64,000 bases of DNA, taken from Dugong dugon (taxonomy: Eukaryota > Chordata > Mammalia > Sirenia > Dugongidae). A program made the position numbers and the translations under genes. The first letter of the stretch is position 1. Each line of letters starts with the position of its first letter. The stretch lies in assembly GCA_030035585.1 (NCBI GenBank), contig CM057475.1, positions 83,593,334 through 83,657,333 on the forward strand, read 5' to 3'. Below the pieces are notes generated by a model that searched no databases, was not told where the DNA came from, and was given only the letters and a program-made list of their open reading frames with translations. Positions 1 to 13,600 of the stretch are shown here, one piece after another.

Positions 1-440
1 GAAGAATATTTCTTCGAGTTTTTGTCCTATTCACAATGTAACAGCTACAGACATGACATGCTTTTAAATTTAATCTGCATTATTAACGTGGTATCCATCA
101 CTTCATTAAGTCAATCCACAAAACAATCAAGCCCATATTTGTGGCATTTACCGATTTCCACAGTATAACTATTCCCATGACTGAATCACCTGGGTCCTTG
201 TTAAACATGGCAGATTCCCAGGCCGTGTCCTGGGTTCTGGTGCAGAAAGTAGGGGGGGTGGAGGAGGAGACTGAAGACCCCTCCCACGGTGGACAATCTC
301 ACTATGTGTGTCCAAGGAGCCACTCTGCGGGGGCTATGCCCGGTGTCCCCCTCCCCCCGGGGACACCCTGGGGCAGGGCAGCATCTGCTGGGTGTGGCTG
401 GCCCCGCAGTGCCTACAACACCCTCTCCCCACTCACCCAG

Positions 441-599
441 GCCTCAGTGTATTGTGTGGCCGCCGTTCTGTGGACTGCAGCCAAGTTCAGTGTGCCCCGC
501 GACCACAAGCTGGCCCTGCCGCGCAGGCTCAAGGCCCTCCTGTTGGACATGGCCAGATGCAGCGCCCGGGAGCGGCTGTCTGCGGCCGAGGCCATCAAG
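441..599 (+). CDS. KNDC1: KNDC1 exon: KIND domain 2, C-lobe part
   Basis: Acceptor cccag ends at 440 and donor gtaact starts at 600; 53 codons, phase 0 on both sides. It reads [17 protein letters not shown]...LSAAEAIK, the non-catalytic kinase C-lobe fold. The kinase catalytic and Mg-binding motifs are absent, as expected for KIND. Confidence 0.93.
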
Positions 600-1636
600 G
601 TAACTGCACTGTGCCCACACCACGATGGTCCCAAGGCCTGGGGTGGTGAGCCTCCATTGCTGAGCTGGGCGTGCAAGGCTTGGGGGAGCTGGGATGAAGG
701 TTTGGCACCTGAGCCATTGGACGGGGGAGGGTGGGCTTCATTTTCTTGGCAGCACTGCTCAGGCTGCCCTTTCTCTCCAAAGCTTCCTCCTGGCTGAGAG
801 TGAGGAGGGGGTGCCCAGAGCCAAGAACTGGACAGCTGGCCTGAGACCCTGCCAGGAGCCCTGATTTCCCCTCCCCACCCGAGGGCCCTTCCGAGCCTTG
901 CACCCTTAGCTCATGGATCAGGCGTCTTCTCCCCACCTGTCTTTCCCTGCTGGGATGTGGGCCCCAGGCTGGGGGATCCAGTTGCAGCTGGGTCTTGACT
1001 ACCCCCCAGAGGGTCCCCAGCCCACCTCTAGCAAGTAGAAGCAGGAGACAGAGCAGGGCGGACCCCACAGTGTTGGGACGGGAGGAGAGGCCCCGTGCAG
1101 CTGGTGAGAAGATGGGCTTCGGGGCAGGAGGCAGGTTCAGCCTCCCCACCCAGCCACTCTGTGGCCTGGGCCAGGTGCTCACCTCTCTGGCCTTGGTGGC
1201 TCTGGCAGGTGAGGATGACATCTGACGGGGTTCCCACCATGAAAGGGTGCAAGGTGTGTGTGAGAGCTCCCTCTATGCTCACTAAAGAAGAATCTTGTCT
1301 TCCCCGCACCAGAGCACCCACAATCCTGAGTGAAAAGAGTGCTTCCCAGTAACATTTTGCCCCAAATATCAGAATGCTTGGCCCTTTGGACAGTCAGTGC
1401 CAGGGCCACTGGCCTGCCCCATGCCCGCCACACCTTGCGGGCAGAGAGCCACACGTGGGGGCGACAGACGCCTGGCCTCACCGTGCGGGGCATGGGAAAG
1501 AGCAGCCACACTCACGCTGACCTTGTTGCTGTCACCACCTGGCTGAGCAGGTCCCTGGAGGACCTCCTGCCTGTCTGATTACAGCTCGTTGCAGCCATCT
1601 GCCCAATTCTCGTTTATCAGGGTGTAATTTCGGGAG

Positions 1637-1681
<45 letters not shown>

Positions 1682-4600
1682 CGCTCATGCATGCTCACAC
1701 GCACACTGATGGATCCTGACCCGATTCAGCCAGGGTTTTATAATGTCACCCTTTCTGTAGTTCTTCAAGGGGCAGGCCAGAGATGCTGTGTGTTCCTCCT
1801 GTCTCTTATCTTCCATGAGTGACAACCGGGGCAGACCTCCGGGCACCACCCCCGCCTGTCCCCTCTGCAGTAGCCTTTGGCAAGGACAGGTCCATCAGGC
1901 TCACCAGCCAGCTGTGGGGGAGGAAACGGGCAGTGTTTTGTTCAGTTTTTATCCCCAGGTTGAAGACAGGCTTAAAGAGCACATGCATGGATGCAGAAAT
2001 TCACACCCAGCTGCCCAAGGCCTAGGGTGCACCTGGGCGCCTAGAGCAAGGCACCCACAGGCTCTTCTGTAAGGGAGGCATGGGCTCTCCTTGTCCTGCC
2101 AGCCTCGGTGGGGTGTCCTCCTAGAGCTTGGCGGTATCCACACACACACCCTCCCCCGCTGGCCGCACTGGCCGGAACCTGAGTCGCCCTGTCTCACACC
2201 TGTGCCAGCTGTTCACTGTTTCCTGTTTTCAGATGTGCACCAGCTACCTCCTTCAGCGAGGTATGGACAGCAAGAAGATCTTAGCCCACCTGAGTGCATC
2301 TACCTGTAAGGTAGGATGGGAGTTCCCATTAGGATAAGGCTTCAGGTTTTAAAGTGTTCGCTGTAGCATTTATGTGGCATTTAGGGGAAAGGTGAGAATG
2401 AGGACTCGTCCTAAATGACACTTCACTTGCTTCTTAGCTTAGCCCTGGGAGTGGGGGGCGGGGAGGAGTCAGCTCTCAGGGATGCCATCTGATCTCCTGG
2501 GTCCTCAGGGCTACTAATACTCAGCACAGTTTACAGACTGCCTGTCGGCCTTCCTGGTCCTGAGGGCTGGGCCTGGGAGGGGCAGGAGTGGTAATGGTGT
2601 CCTGAAGCACTGGCAGGGTCATGCCCCCGGGCACCTGGCACCTCCCCCATCAAGCATCTGGGAGTTGGGGTTCTGAGTAACACGAGGTCTCAGCCGTGGC
2701 ATCATCGTCCCATGCCCTAGAAACCAGCCAGAAACGGCTTGAATTTGTTGGCAAAGCACGTACCTAATCCGAGAAAACAAGAGCCTGCAGGCCCGCCCCA
2801 GCCCCCTGAGCTGCAGGCCCGCCCCCAGCCGGGAAGAGGTGCTGCTGGGGCGCGAAGGCACCCGTGCGGTGGAGCAAGCCTCCGCCTTGGCCCGCGGGAG
2901 TTCAGTATCCGTGAACACAGCGCTAATGGAATACTTCTGCCCCAGGTTTACCAGGAGGAAGAAACCATCAGTCTCCAAAATGCTGTCTTGGTGGTTGACC
3001 TGGAGCTGGATGTGGTGTCCCCTCCTGAGCCCAGCCCAGGTGGGGTCCCAGGCCACCCTCCTCCCTCGGGCCCAGACACCGGCCCCGCTGCCGCCACCGG
3101 TGTGCACGTGAGCAGCCCTGAGGGGGCACCCAGGGCAGCATGTCCAGACCTGAACAACCGGTTTCATCTCTCTGTCCGTGAACACCAAGTGGTTCAGGCT
3201 GTGTCCCAAATGTCCCTGCCCCACCACGCTCATGCTCTCTTGCACCAACCTGGTCCAGTCTGCCCATGCAAGGTCCCAGCTCCCGCCCCCATTCCCTGCA
3301 GCAGGTGGAAGGCCCCTCCTTCCTCCCCAGCAGGTCCATGGGAGCCCCCTTGCCTGTGCGTGCTCTTTCTGGGCTTTTCCATCTCTACAAAAAAGAAAAA
3401 AAAACCCAGTGCCTTCAAATCGTTCTGACTCATAGCGACCCCATAGCGACAGAGTAGAACTGCCCCGTAGGGTTTCCAAGGCTGTAACCGTTATGGAAGC
3501 AGACTGCCACATCTTTGTCCCCCAGACTGTCTCGTGGGTTCTGATCAGCAGCCAAGCGCTTAACCACTGCACCGCCAGGGTGCTTGTCATCACCGCAGCC
3601 TTCCCTAAATGCAGATCCCTCTCCCTTCCAGCCCCTGAGCCCCCGGCCTCTCTGACCCAATGCCACCCCTGGGTGCTCCCCCTTCCCCCCAGCTCCCTAG
3701 ACACTCCCTCACGACCCCTCTCTGGGACATCACCCCTGGGGAAGGTGCCATCTGGAAGACAGCCCCATTCCAGCCATCTCCGAGGCCTCCGGCACAGAAG
3801 AAGCACTAGGGGTTGTGGGGGGTGGGGAGGGAGGTGTTGGGGCCGTCCCGCAAGGGCGTCCTGACCGTGGCCCGCCCCCAGGCTTCGTGCCCGTCAGCAG
3901 GGACGCCAGGCTAGCCGCCGCGCAAGGACCTGTGCCCGGCAAGCACGCCAGCCGCACAGAAGCCACGGAGCTGCCGGCGGCGTTCACCTCCGCGACCATG
4001 CACTTCAAACCGATCGTGTTCGAGCAGGACGCGGATGCTGTTGCGTGAGTGCCGCCGCAAGGCTGGGGGGAGCAGGGGCGCAGGGCCCTCCTGAGTGCTC
4101 TACCTCTTCTCCCCGCAGGGACGAGCTTGCTATGGCCCTTGGACCCGCCGAGAGGCCCGAGGAGAGGAGAGGCAAGGAGGTGGGCAGGGGGACGCTGGCT
4201 CCTGAGGCCCTTGGGGCCTCTGCCAGCGCCAACACGCCTGAGAGGCCGGCGTTGGCTGCCAAGCCGCAGGACGCAGCCTCAGAGAAGCTCGGAGAGTCTG
4301 ACGCGGAGCGCCCCTGCCCTGCAACCCCCGTCCCCCCACACCGGCCAGCAGAGGCCGCATCCTCGAAGACCCTCATCTCCCCGGTCTGCGCTTCTCCACC
4401 CGCCCAGCCCCGGAAGGCACAGGTCCAGGCAGGGCAGAGGTCCGAGGAGCCAGTCCCGCTGGGGGCCACTTCTGAGGTCCTCGCGCCTGCTCCCCTCAGG
4501 GCCCCCGCGGCCAGCCACGGCCCACACCGCCTGTCCAAGACACCCAGGGGCACGGTCACTGAGCGCCCAGACCAGGAACTTGAGGGTCCCCGATGGGCAG

Positions 4601-7600
4601 CACAGGCCAGTCCAAACGGCCCTCGGGGAACATCCGGCAGAGAGCGGCCCAGGCCGGCCGACAGCAAGCTGTGCCCCTCAGGCGCAGACACCTCACCCCT
4701 GCAGAGGAGGACAGCCTGTCCCTCGATGCAGGAAGCTATGCGCCTCATCCAGGAAGAGTTTGCCTCTGATGGTTACCTGGACAACGGACTGGAGGCCTTA
4801 ATCATGGGTGCGTGGGCGCCAGGATCCCAAGGAGACCCAGGACCAAGGAGGGATGCAGGGCGGGGCCCCAAGTCCAGGGACTGGCATGGACAAGACCATG
4901 GAGGGGAGTGGGGTGGGGGTCAAGGCCGGGGGCGTGGGGCGTGGGGCACAGCCCGAGGACCGGGAAGGGGGCGCGGCAGAGCCAAGAATCCCAGCCAAGA
5001 CCCTGGTCACTCATCTCTCTCTGCCCGTGGATGATCTCTCAGGAGTTAGAGCTCAACCCCCAGGGCTTGACCAGCAGACGTAGGGGATTCCCAGAGCAGG
5101 GCCCCCCCGCCTCCAAGGGTCCTAGAGCCCAGCTGTTCCCCTCCCTTCCAGCCACCCCTCAGCCCTCCTCAATGTCCACCCCTCTCCCCAGAGCCTATCA
5201 CTGTGCTCCCCACCCCCAGGCCAAAGCCCACCTCCCTCCCTGCTGCCCACCCCACAACCCAGAGCCCGGCTCCCTCCCTGCTGCCCGCCCCACAACCCAG
5301 AGCCGGGCTCCCTCCCTGCTGCCCAAACCGAGCTCCCCTCCCCACCCCGCTCCAGCTCAGGAGACCAGAGCCCTGAGGTCAGGGGGCAATACCAACCTTG
5401 GCTTCAGTGACGACCTAAACAGCGAGCTGACCCAGAAAACCCCTTCCCCACGTTTTAAACTGCGCCTCGTGTTTTTTAAAACCAGGGGAATATATTCACG
5501 CCCTGAAAGACCTCACCTACGCCACTTTCTGCAGCGCCATATCAGAGAAGTTCTGCGACCTTTACTGGGATGAGAAGTTACTGCAAAACCTGTTCAAGGT
5601 GGTGAACGGGGCGACGTCACCCTCTGAGAGGTGGGCATCCCTCCCTGCAGCACCCAGGAGAGCCAGCCCCGTCTGCCTGGGCCCACTTCTCAGCCCTCCC
5701 CTCAGTGTCCACCTTGACTATCAGACGAGCTGCCCACAGGAGTCTCGATCAACCCTGCTTCCCACAGCTCTCCCAGGTTCCTTCTCAGAAGAAAAAAAAA
5801 AAAAAAAGAGGCTCCTGGGGGACAGTGGGGGAGGCCCAGCCAGGCCACACCTACTAAGAAGGGCCATTTAGGCCATTTCCCAAAAAACTAAGGACACATC
5901 CCCTCTGCTGGAGTCCACCTCAGCTGTCCTGGGTGATTCCCGAGCATCTGCCACCGGCAGGGAGGGCATCCTTGCGCAGCAACAGACGGCTCAGGCTGGA
6001 GGACGCTGCTGAATGACCGTGTGCCCTGAGGATGTGTTAATGCACCTGGGCACTGGCAAGTGTCGTGTGGGTGAGACTGGGAGATGCCTCAGCAAGCCTC
6101 ACGTGTCCCTTCTGATCTCCACCGTTTCCAGGGAGGCCGCACAGCAGCCCGAGGCAGAAGTCGAGGCTGGTGCGCCCAGCAGCTGCTCCCCGTGCGGCAG
6201 AAGACACTCAGGTAGGAGAAAGCGCCATGGAGAGGGGGGAGTCCTCTTTCAGAAGGGCATGTTGGTGAGGGGCCTGAGAGGCAGGCCAGCGCTCCTTCCT
6301 GGAACCACCCACAGCTGGCTGGTCCAGACAGAGCTTTGCAAGCATCTTTCCCAGAACTCAGCACCATCCAAGGCCTCCTCCTGCCAGCCCAGGATGCCAG
6401 CACAGCTGAGGACCTTGTCATTTCCAGAGGTCCAGGCTGGAGACATCCAGAGTGGGCTGGAGAGGGCAGGATCTGGGCTTTTCGGTTGCTTGGAAACCAG
6501 GGATACGTAAAGGACACTGAGTTCCTACTCAGGCAAAGCAGGAGCTGGCAAGCTCCTGCACGGGGTCCGGGAGCCCATGGGGTCTGGCAGCCGGGGGAGT
6601 GCATGGGAGGACATGAGATCTGGGAGCCAGGGCTGCCTGTGGGATCCAGGCCACCACACACACAGTGCGCCCTGAGCACATCCTGGGCATTGCTGCTGCA
6701 TTTTTGGGAAGTGACAAGAGAGCTAGGGTTTGCTGTAAATATTCCAGAAGAAAAAAGGGGAGGGGCCTGGGGAAGCAAAGGGGCAAAGTCGATAGTCGCC
6801 TGCACACACACGTCAGATGCTACACTCTGCTGTGCACCCGAAATGTCCAGTAAAAAGTTTAAAAACACAGTTCAAATGTCCAGAGAAGGAAAACTCCACC
6901 ATTTCTTGGCCCACCTGTCACGCTTCCTCTTAACACATGTACCTACAAGCATCTCAGAACCACATCCTAATTTCCACTTCCATCTCGGGTGACAGAAGAG
7001 CAGGTTTGGGGTGGGGCCCATGGACCCCACTTCCAAGGTACCAGGCTGTGACCCCCGGAACACCTTATGGCCTCTCAAGAGCAGAAGTTGTGCCATGGCG
7101 GGTTGGGGGGCTGTGCCCTGACCTGGGCCTGGCAGAGCTAGAATCACTGCCCTGGGTAAGCCTGGCCCCTTCCTTTCAAGGGAAAGAGAAGCTGGCCGTG
7201 TCCCGTGCCAGCAGGGCTCTCTGCTCGCCCACGCCGCTCTCAGATCTCAACTCCGAGGAGCTCTCCCGGGGTAATTTTGAAGTGGGGTTCCGGTCACAGA
7301 AATCCTTCAAAGCTGAGAAAGAGCCTGCAGCTGAAGGCGGCCCTCCGCGCGACGGGGACCCTGGCGCTGAGCTGGAGAGCAGGAGTCTCAACTTGGGGGC
7401 AGTGGCCCAGCTGGAGGAAGGCGGCCTGGGTGTGCTACCGGGCCCCGCCGAGCTCCAGAGCTGCAGCCCAGGCTGGTGCAGCGCCTTCTATGAGGCTGAC
7501 TGCTTCAGTGCCGACGTGCACAGCTACGTGGAAGAGCTGGGGCGGCAGAAGGCCAGCAGGACCACGGACATCGATGCCCAGCACCCAGTGAGTCTAGCAC

Positions 7601-10600
7601 CGGGGGAGTCCCGGCCTCGGCCCGTGTGGGGACAGGGAGGGCGCAGGGTGCCCCTCCTAGGTCTCCCGCTTCTGGTGCCCCCATGCGGGCGTGTGGACGT
7701 GCTGGGCTCACCTGCACGGGTTCTCCAGGGACATCTGGAGTCAGAGGTGGTTTTCTCTCTCTTGAGCCATACCTGTAGGGCACCGTCCTGTGGTCACAGT
7801 CAGGTTTGGGGTGCCTCTGGTGAGCAGACAGTCCCGCCTCCCTTCTCATCTGCCCACTGGAGCCTCCTGCCCCTGGACAGCCTCACTCTGAGATGAGAGA
7901 AAACGCTAGAAGTGCCTTGCCTTGGCAGTCCAACGCTGGCTGGGCCCTCAGGGCGGCCGGGCTGTGCTGGGGGGCAGTGCCCTCTGCCAGTGGACCCGCC
8001 ATGGTGAGCAGAGCCCAGAGGAGACCACAGACTTGAACTCAGCCAGGCCGGGCTGCCCTGATGTGCATAAAGCCCTGGACAGAGCCTGGGCTTAGGGCTG
8101 CTGCGCTGCCACTGGGGGTCCACCCCCACAGACATCAGGGTTCTGACCTGGGCCCACCCCCACAGACGCCGGGGCTCTGACCTGGGCCCAGCCACCAACC
8201 CCCCCCCCGCCCCTCCCTGCAGAGACCAGGGTCAAACACAAGGTCGGATGCATCCCCAGGGCAGTAGACAGGAGGAGCTCCAACGGGAGGTGGTCAGGTG
8301 TCCTGCACCTAGGGCCCCCCAACCCCGTTCTCAGTCCCGTCTGCAGCCCTGCCCGCACCCCAGGAAAGCAGCGGCTAGTCTTCACTCACTGGGGGTCTGG
8401 CATTTACATCTGAGCCTTCCCCTGTGGCACCCCCTCGTCCACCAGGAAGGCAGGTCCCCTGACTTCCCTCTGTCACGCAACCCGCACTAGGAGGCACGCA
8501 GCCCTGCCCTGTGCTGCAGATGTGGGAATAGGACTTATGGTCTTTCGGGACATGCAGTTTCCTCCTGGGCCCCCTGAAGCCCAGGGTGTCTGAGGTGAGA
8601 CTCGGCTTGTACCACCTCAGATGTGCCAAACCTGGGGTGGGGGCCTGGCTGGGGTCGGGGGCCTGGGCCTCTCAGAACTTGGTCCTGGTGAGGAGGGAGC
8701 AGCCTGGACAGCAAACGTCACAAACACAGGGGCCTGACTTCAGCGTCTGGCCTGGGGGGGTGCAGAGCCGCGTCCATCCTCAGGGGACGTCGTGGCCTCA
8801 GGGTCTGGAGCCCAGTGGCAGGAGGGCACCAGGGTCCTGCAGATGGTCCTTGGGCAGACAGTCCCCGGGCAGGTGATCCCCACCCTCCCTCCCCATCCCT
8901 TGTACTGGTACCGCCTCGTACAACAGAGAGCACCCGCATGTGTTGGGCCAAGGCGGGAGACTGTGCTGGTCAAAGAAGCCAGCCGGAGGACAAGGTCAGC
9001 CAAGGGGTCAGGGTGGACCGCGCCGCGGCGTGGGACAAGCAGGCCCCAGCGGGCCCTGGGGCCTGTGTTCAGGCTCTGTTACTCAAGGAATAGCTCCCGT
9101 TTGAGGAAGCATCTGACTCGGGTGATTGATCCAGGGAAGTGTAGACTGTTCTCAGGGAACGTGCTGGTGGGCGGACAAAGGGGAGGCATGACCTCCTTTT
9201 CTCGTTTGTTTCCTGCACCCCTGGGGAAGAAGTCTCTCCTGGAGCCGGGATGCAGCCAGGTGAGTTTCCCGTGCCTTCTCTGCTCAGGGGGTGGGAAAAA
9301 CCAGCCCGGGGCCACTGGGCACGTTTCTCCTTGAGTCCCCACTGTCTGTTTCAAAAGTGGAGCCCCAGAGAAACACTCAAGGCACGAAACAACAGCCAGA
9401 CACATGTTCTCACTGCAGCCTGAGAACAGGACGAGCTCGTGGACGGGCCAGGGCAGCCGGGGTGGTGACACAGCTAAAAGGGACGTGTGTTTTCTCCATG
9501 TTTTCACTGCAGTCCTCACGTCTGCTCAGTGCATGCTCACTGCACACCTGTGTTTATATGTCTGTGTACCAGTGCACCTGTGCGCTGACACCCCTGTGCA
9601 CCTGTGCGCTTACACACCTGTGCATCTGTGTGCTTACACACCTATGTACCTGTGCATCTATGCACTTACACAACTGTGTACCTGTGCAGTTACTTATGTA
9701 CCTGTGCATCTGTGCACTTACACCTGTGCACCTGTGTGCTTACACACTTGTGCACCTGTATGCTTACACACCTGTGCACCTGTGCACTTACACACCTGTG
9801 CACTTATGTACCTGTGCATCTGTGCGTTTACACACCTGTGTAACTGCATTACACACCTGTGTACATATGCACTCACACACCTGCGCACCTGTGTGCTTAC
9901 ACACCTGTGTACCTGCACATCTGTGTACTTGTGTACCTATACACTTGCACACCTGTGCCCACGTGCCTGGCACTGCAGGCATCTCCAGGGAGAATGTCAG
10001 AGTTGGAGCCACCCCCTTGGTCTCCTGGTCTGGGTGCTTCATCTCACTTAGCCTGCTGCTGTTAAAGTGGGTTTTGCTCTCAGTATTTCAATGGATGGGC
10101 TTGGTTTCAGTTCATCCCTTCCTGTCTTTCCTTGTCTACAATATCAAGTTTTCCAGCTTCCTGCCAATTATTACTTTCTGTGTCTACTCCCCAGGATTGT
10201 CAGCTTTAACGTCTATTTAAACTCAGTAGCCACTGTGCCTAAACTGTGCCTCACATCATTCACGTGTTTCTTTTTAACCAAGTCTTCTACTTTTATAAAA
10301 ATCCTCTATCAGGTTAAAATCAAAAAGCCCAAGTACACTGTAAGTATTTTATTTAGATGTAGCCAATCCTAGTCAGCCTGTGGTCGAGTTCGATTATGTT
10401 TCTCCCAGGATGTGGGCTGGTGGTGACATTCCAGTGCCTGTTTTCCTCTTCATCATTGTCCCATGTGCTGTGTGACATTTAATTAAAGTAAATCTATCCT
10501 TAAAATCAGTCAGGACCTGCAGGTTCTGGTCCGGCACGTAAAGAGCCAGACTCCAATCCCCACAACCAGAAACGAGCTGAAAATTAACAACTTTTCTTAG

Positions 10601-13600
10601 ATCTGTCAGAGAATTGAGGTCACAGGGCAAAACCCACCCCAAACACTAGAGAGGCAGACAAGCTGCTACAGAGAATTCCCACTCACCAAAACAGGGCTTC
10701 TACTGCAGCTTAGGCATGTGATACTGTGTCGTTGCTCAGAATCTCCCCTGAAGCTTCCCTGTGGGTCATGATGGTGTCACCCATCCACGCAAACTCGGGT
10801 GTCTTCAGCGCTTTCACATGTGGGCTGATCGGCATGAGACCACCGTGAGGACAGGGCGTTTCCACATCACACTCAAAGCCAGCACCCAAGCCCCGGGTCA
10901 CGGCCTGTGTCTCCTCCTCCAGGAGCTGGAGCAGCAGCTGATGATGGAGAGGAGGAGCTACCGGAAGACCCTCAAGTTCTACCAGAAGCTCCTGCAGAAG
11001 GAGAAAAGGAGCAAAGGTACCACAGCAACGCACCCGTGATCACTCCGCTTTGGAGTCCCTGGGTGATGCAAATGGCTCAGCACTCTTCTGCTATCTAAAG
11101 GGTTGGAGGTTGGAGGTTTGAGTCTACCCAGAGGTGCCTCAGCGGAAAGACCTGGTGATCTGCTTCCAAAAGATCAACCACTGTAAACCCTACAGAGCAC
11201 AGTTCTACCCTGACACATGGGGCTGCCGTGAGTCACAGCTGACTGGACAGGACTTGATTTTGAACTCGGCTTCACTTGCAGGCTCTGAGGTGAAGACAAT
11301 GTTGTCCAAGTTGAAAGGGCAGCTGGAAGAGATGAAATCCAAGGTGCAGTTCCTCGGGCTGGTCAAGAAGTACCTACAGGCAAGTCAGCCCGGGCGCCAC
11401 ACACCCCTGCCCACTGAATGCCGTCGAGCAGCCCCCATCAGATGTAGAAAAACGTCCCTGACTTTTGAGTGGCCATCAGTGAGCAGGGGCCAGGCAGCCA
11501 GGGACCAGGAGCAGAGTGACGGTCGCCGGTGTCCCACAGGCCCAGGCCAAGCATGTCCAACACTCAATTTCTTGCCCAGGTGGTCTACGCGGAGAGATGG
11601 GGCCTGGAGCCCAGTGCCCTGCCGGTGATCGTGAACATTGGGGCGGCCCACTGCGGGACACTGGACTTCAGTCCCCTGGATGAGTCATCCTCCCTCATTT
11701 TCTACAATGTCAACAAGACCCCGTGGGGCGGCAGCAGCAGCAGCAGCCGGCAGAAGAAGGCCCGGGTTCTGCAGGCCGGCACGCCGCTCGGGCTCATGGC
11801 TTACCTGTACTCCAGGTGCAAACAGGTGGAGGGGGGAGCAGCCTGCTTGGGCACATGGCTTACCTGTACTCCAGGTGCGCCCAGGTTGAGGGGGCAGTGG
11901 GCTCCTCCGAGCTCAGGCCACGTGCCTTCTACGAGCAAAGGGAGGACGGGCTATTCAGAAAAAAAGAATAGATCGCGGGAAGTGAACCAAAGTGGGAAAG
12001 GCCCTGCGTGCTCTCCACTTACATTTAACTTGGAAAAAATTCTAGTCAGAGTTTTAAGTTGACTTTTGTGAGCGGCCACAGGCCCCCTTTGCCCAGTTCC
12101 TGGCCATAGCGGCCACAGGGTCGCAGACCACAGCTGGGTGCCTGTGAACAGAGACAGATCTCGGTCAGATTGTGCCCAGGCCGGCATGTGGATACATGGA
12201 GCATGGGAGGAGAGCCACAGATACAGCCTTGGCATGTGGATACATGGAGCACGGGAGGAGAGCCACAAATACAGCCTTGCAGAGTCACAACACCCACTTC
12301 TAAACACAAATGGGTGCTGAGACGTGGCCTGGAGTCCCCTGAGTTACAAGTGGAAAGATCGTCTGGCCAGGGATGCGGGGAGTGCCTTCACGGCCCCACT
12401 CCCTAGCTCCCAGGCTGGGCCGTCCACCTGCAGCCCCAGGAATGATGAAGGGGCTGGGCTGGGCCAAAAGGACAGAGGGGTCAGAACTTCGTGTGTCACC
12501 CACACCCCACTGCGACTCACTCCTCCGGCAAGGGACACCAGTACACACATACTCAAGTTCGCTCACACCCTTACACACACACACTCACCCCAACACACTC
12601 AGCTCTCATGCCCGCTCACATTCACACACTGGGCCACATTCCGTTCACACACATGCTCATACGTACACTCAGTCACACACTCACACACATGCTTACATCC
12701 ACTCTCGTACACGTGCACTCAGCACTACCACACACACACACACACACACACAACAGGAGTCGGGTGGTCTGAAGCTTTGACAAACTCTGGGACAGCCCAG
12801 AACCAGGTGCCGGTGTTACAAGCCCCCGTTCCCGCCGCCACACACACACCTATACCCCAGGACTGCTAAGAAAGGGGGGCCTCCCCCTCACTCCCCTCCC
12901 TCCTGCCCCTGGGACAGACCCTAAGGCAGAGGTGAACATCCCGAGCTGAGGGAGAGGGACTCTAGACAAGGTGGCCATCTGGACTGGAGCCTTGGGCAGG
13001 CATGGGTGTGCTGGGCTGTGTGGGTCCCAAGGAGCCGGTCTGGGCACTTGGGCTAACGGACCTTCTGCCCCCAGCGACGCCTTCCTGGAGGGTTACGTGC
13101 AGCAGTTTCTGTACACCTTTCGGTACTTCTGCACACCCCACGACTTCCTGCAGTTCCTCCTGGACCGCATCAACAGCACCTTGTCCAGGTAGCGCCCAGC
13201 CCCCACGGTGATGGGCCCAGCCCAGGGGGACTTTTGTGGCTGTGGAGGCAGCAACCCTGATGCTGGCCACGGTGGCCCTGGGGACCCTTGTGCAGTGCTG
13301 AGCCACCATGGGGCCCCTGCTCACAACCACCGTGGGGATGCAGCCTCACGGGCTCAGAGACGAACACACACAGAAACCAGGCCCTTTGAGACTGCATACA
13401 GACTGTGAGCAATACCGGGACGGCAGGGCCTCATGGAGGAGGCAACAAGGGGACTCACATGAACCCCAAGAGAGCCAGGGGGTAGGGGGTCTGTGCTGCA
13501 CCCCGAGGTTAGGCGGTGCACAGGACACAGCACAGGTGCTGCACAGGTCTGTGCAGATGGCAGGTGAGCAAGGTTGGGGAGCAGTGAGATAGGACTGGGT

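Noticed and set aside
2619-3806. Minus-strand frame of 395 codons opposite KNDC1
   Set aside because: It spans a KNDC1 exon and an AfroSINE on the other strand, shows no domain and is a chance GC-rich shadow.
9404-10051. Cys/His-rich frames such as [12 protein letters not shown]
   Set aside because: They arise from the CACCTGTG minisatellite. The regular Cys spacing is dictated by the DNA repeat and is not a zinc finger.
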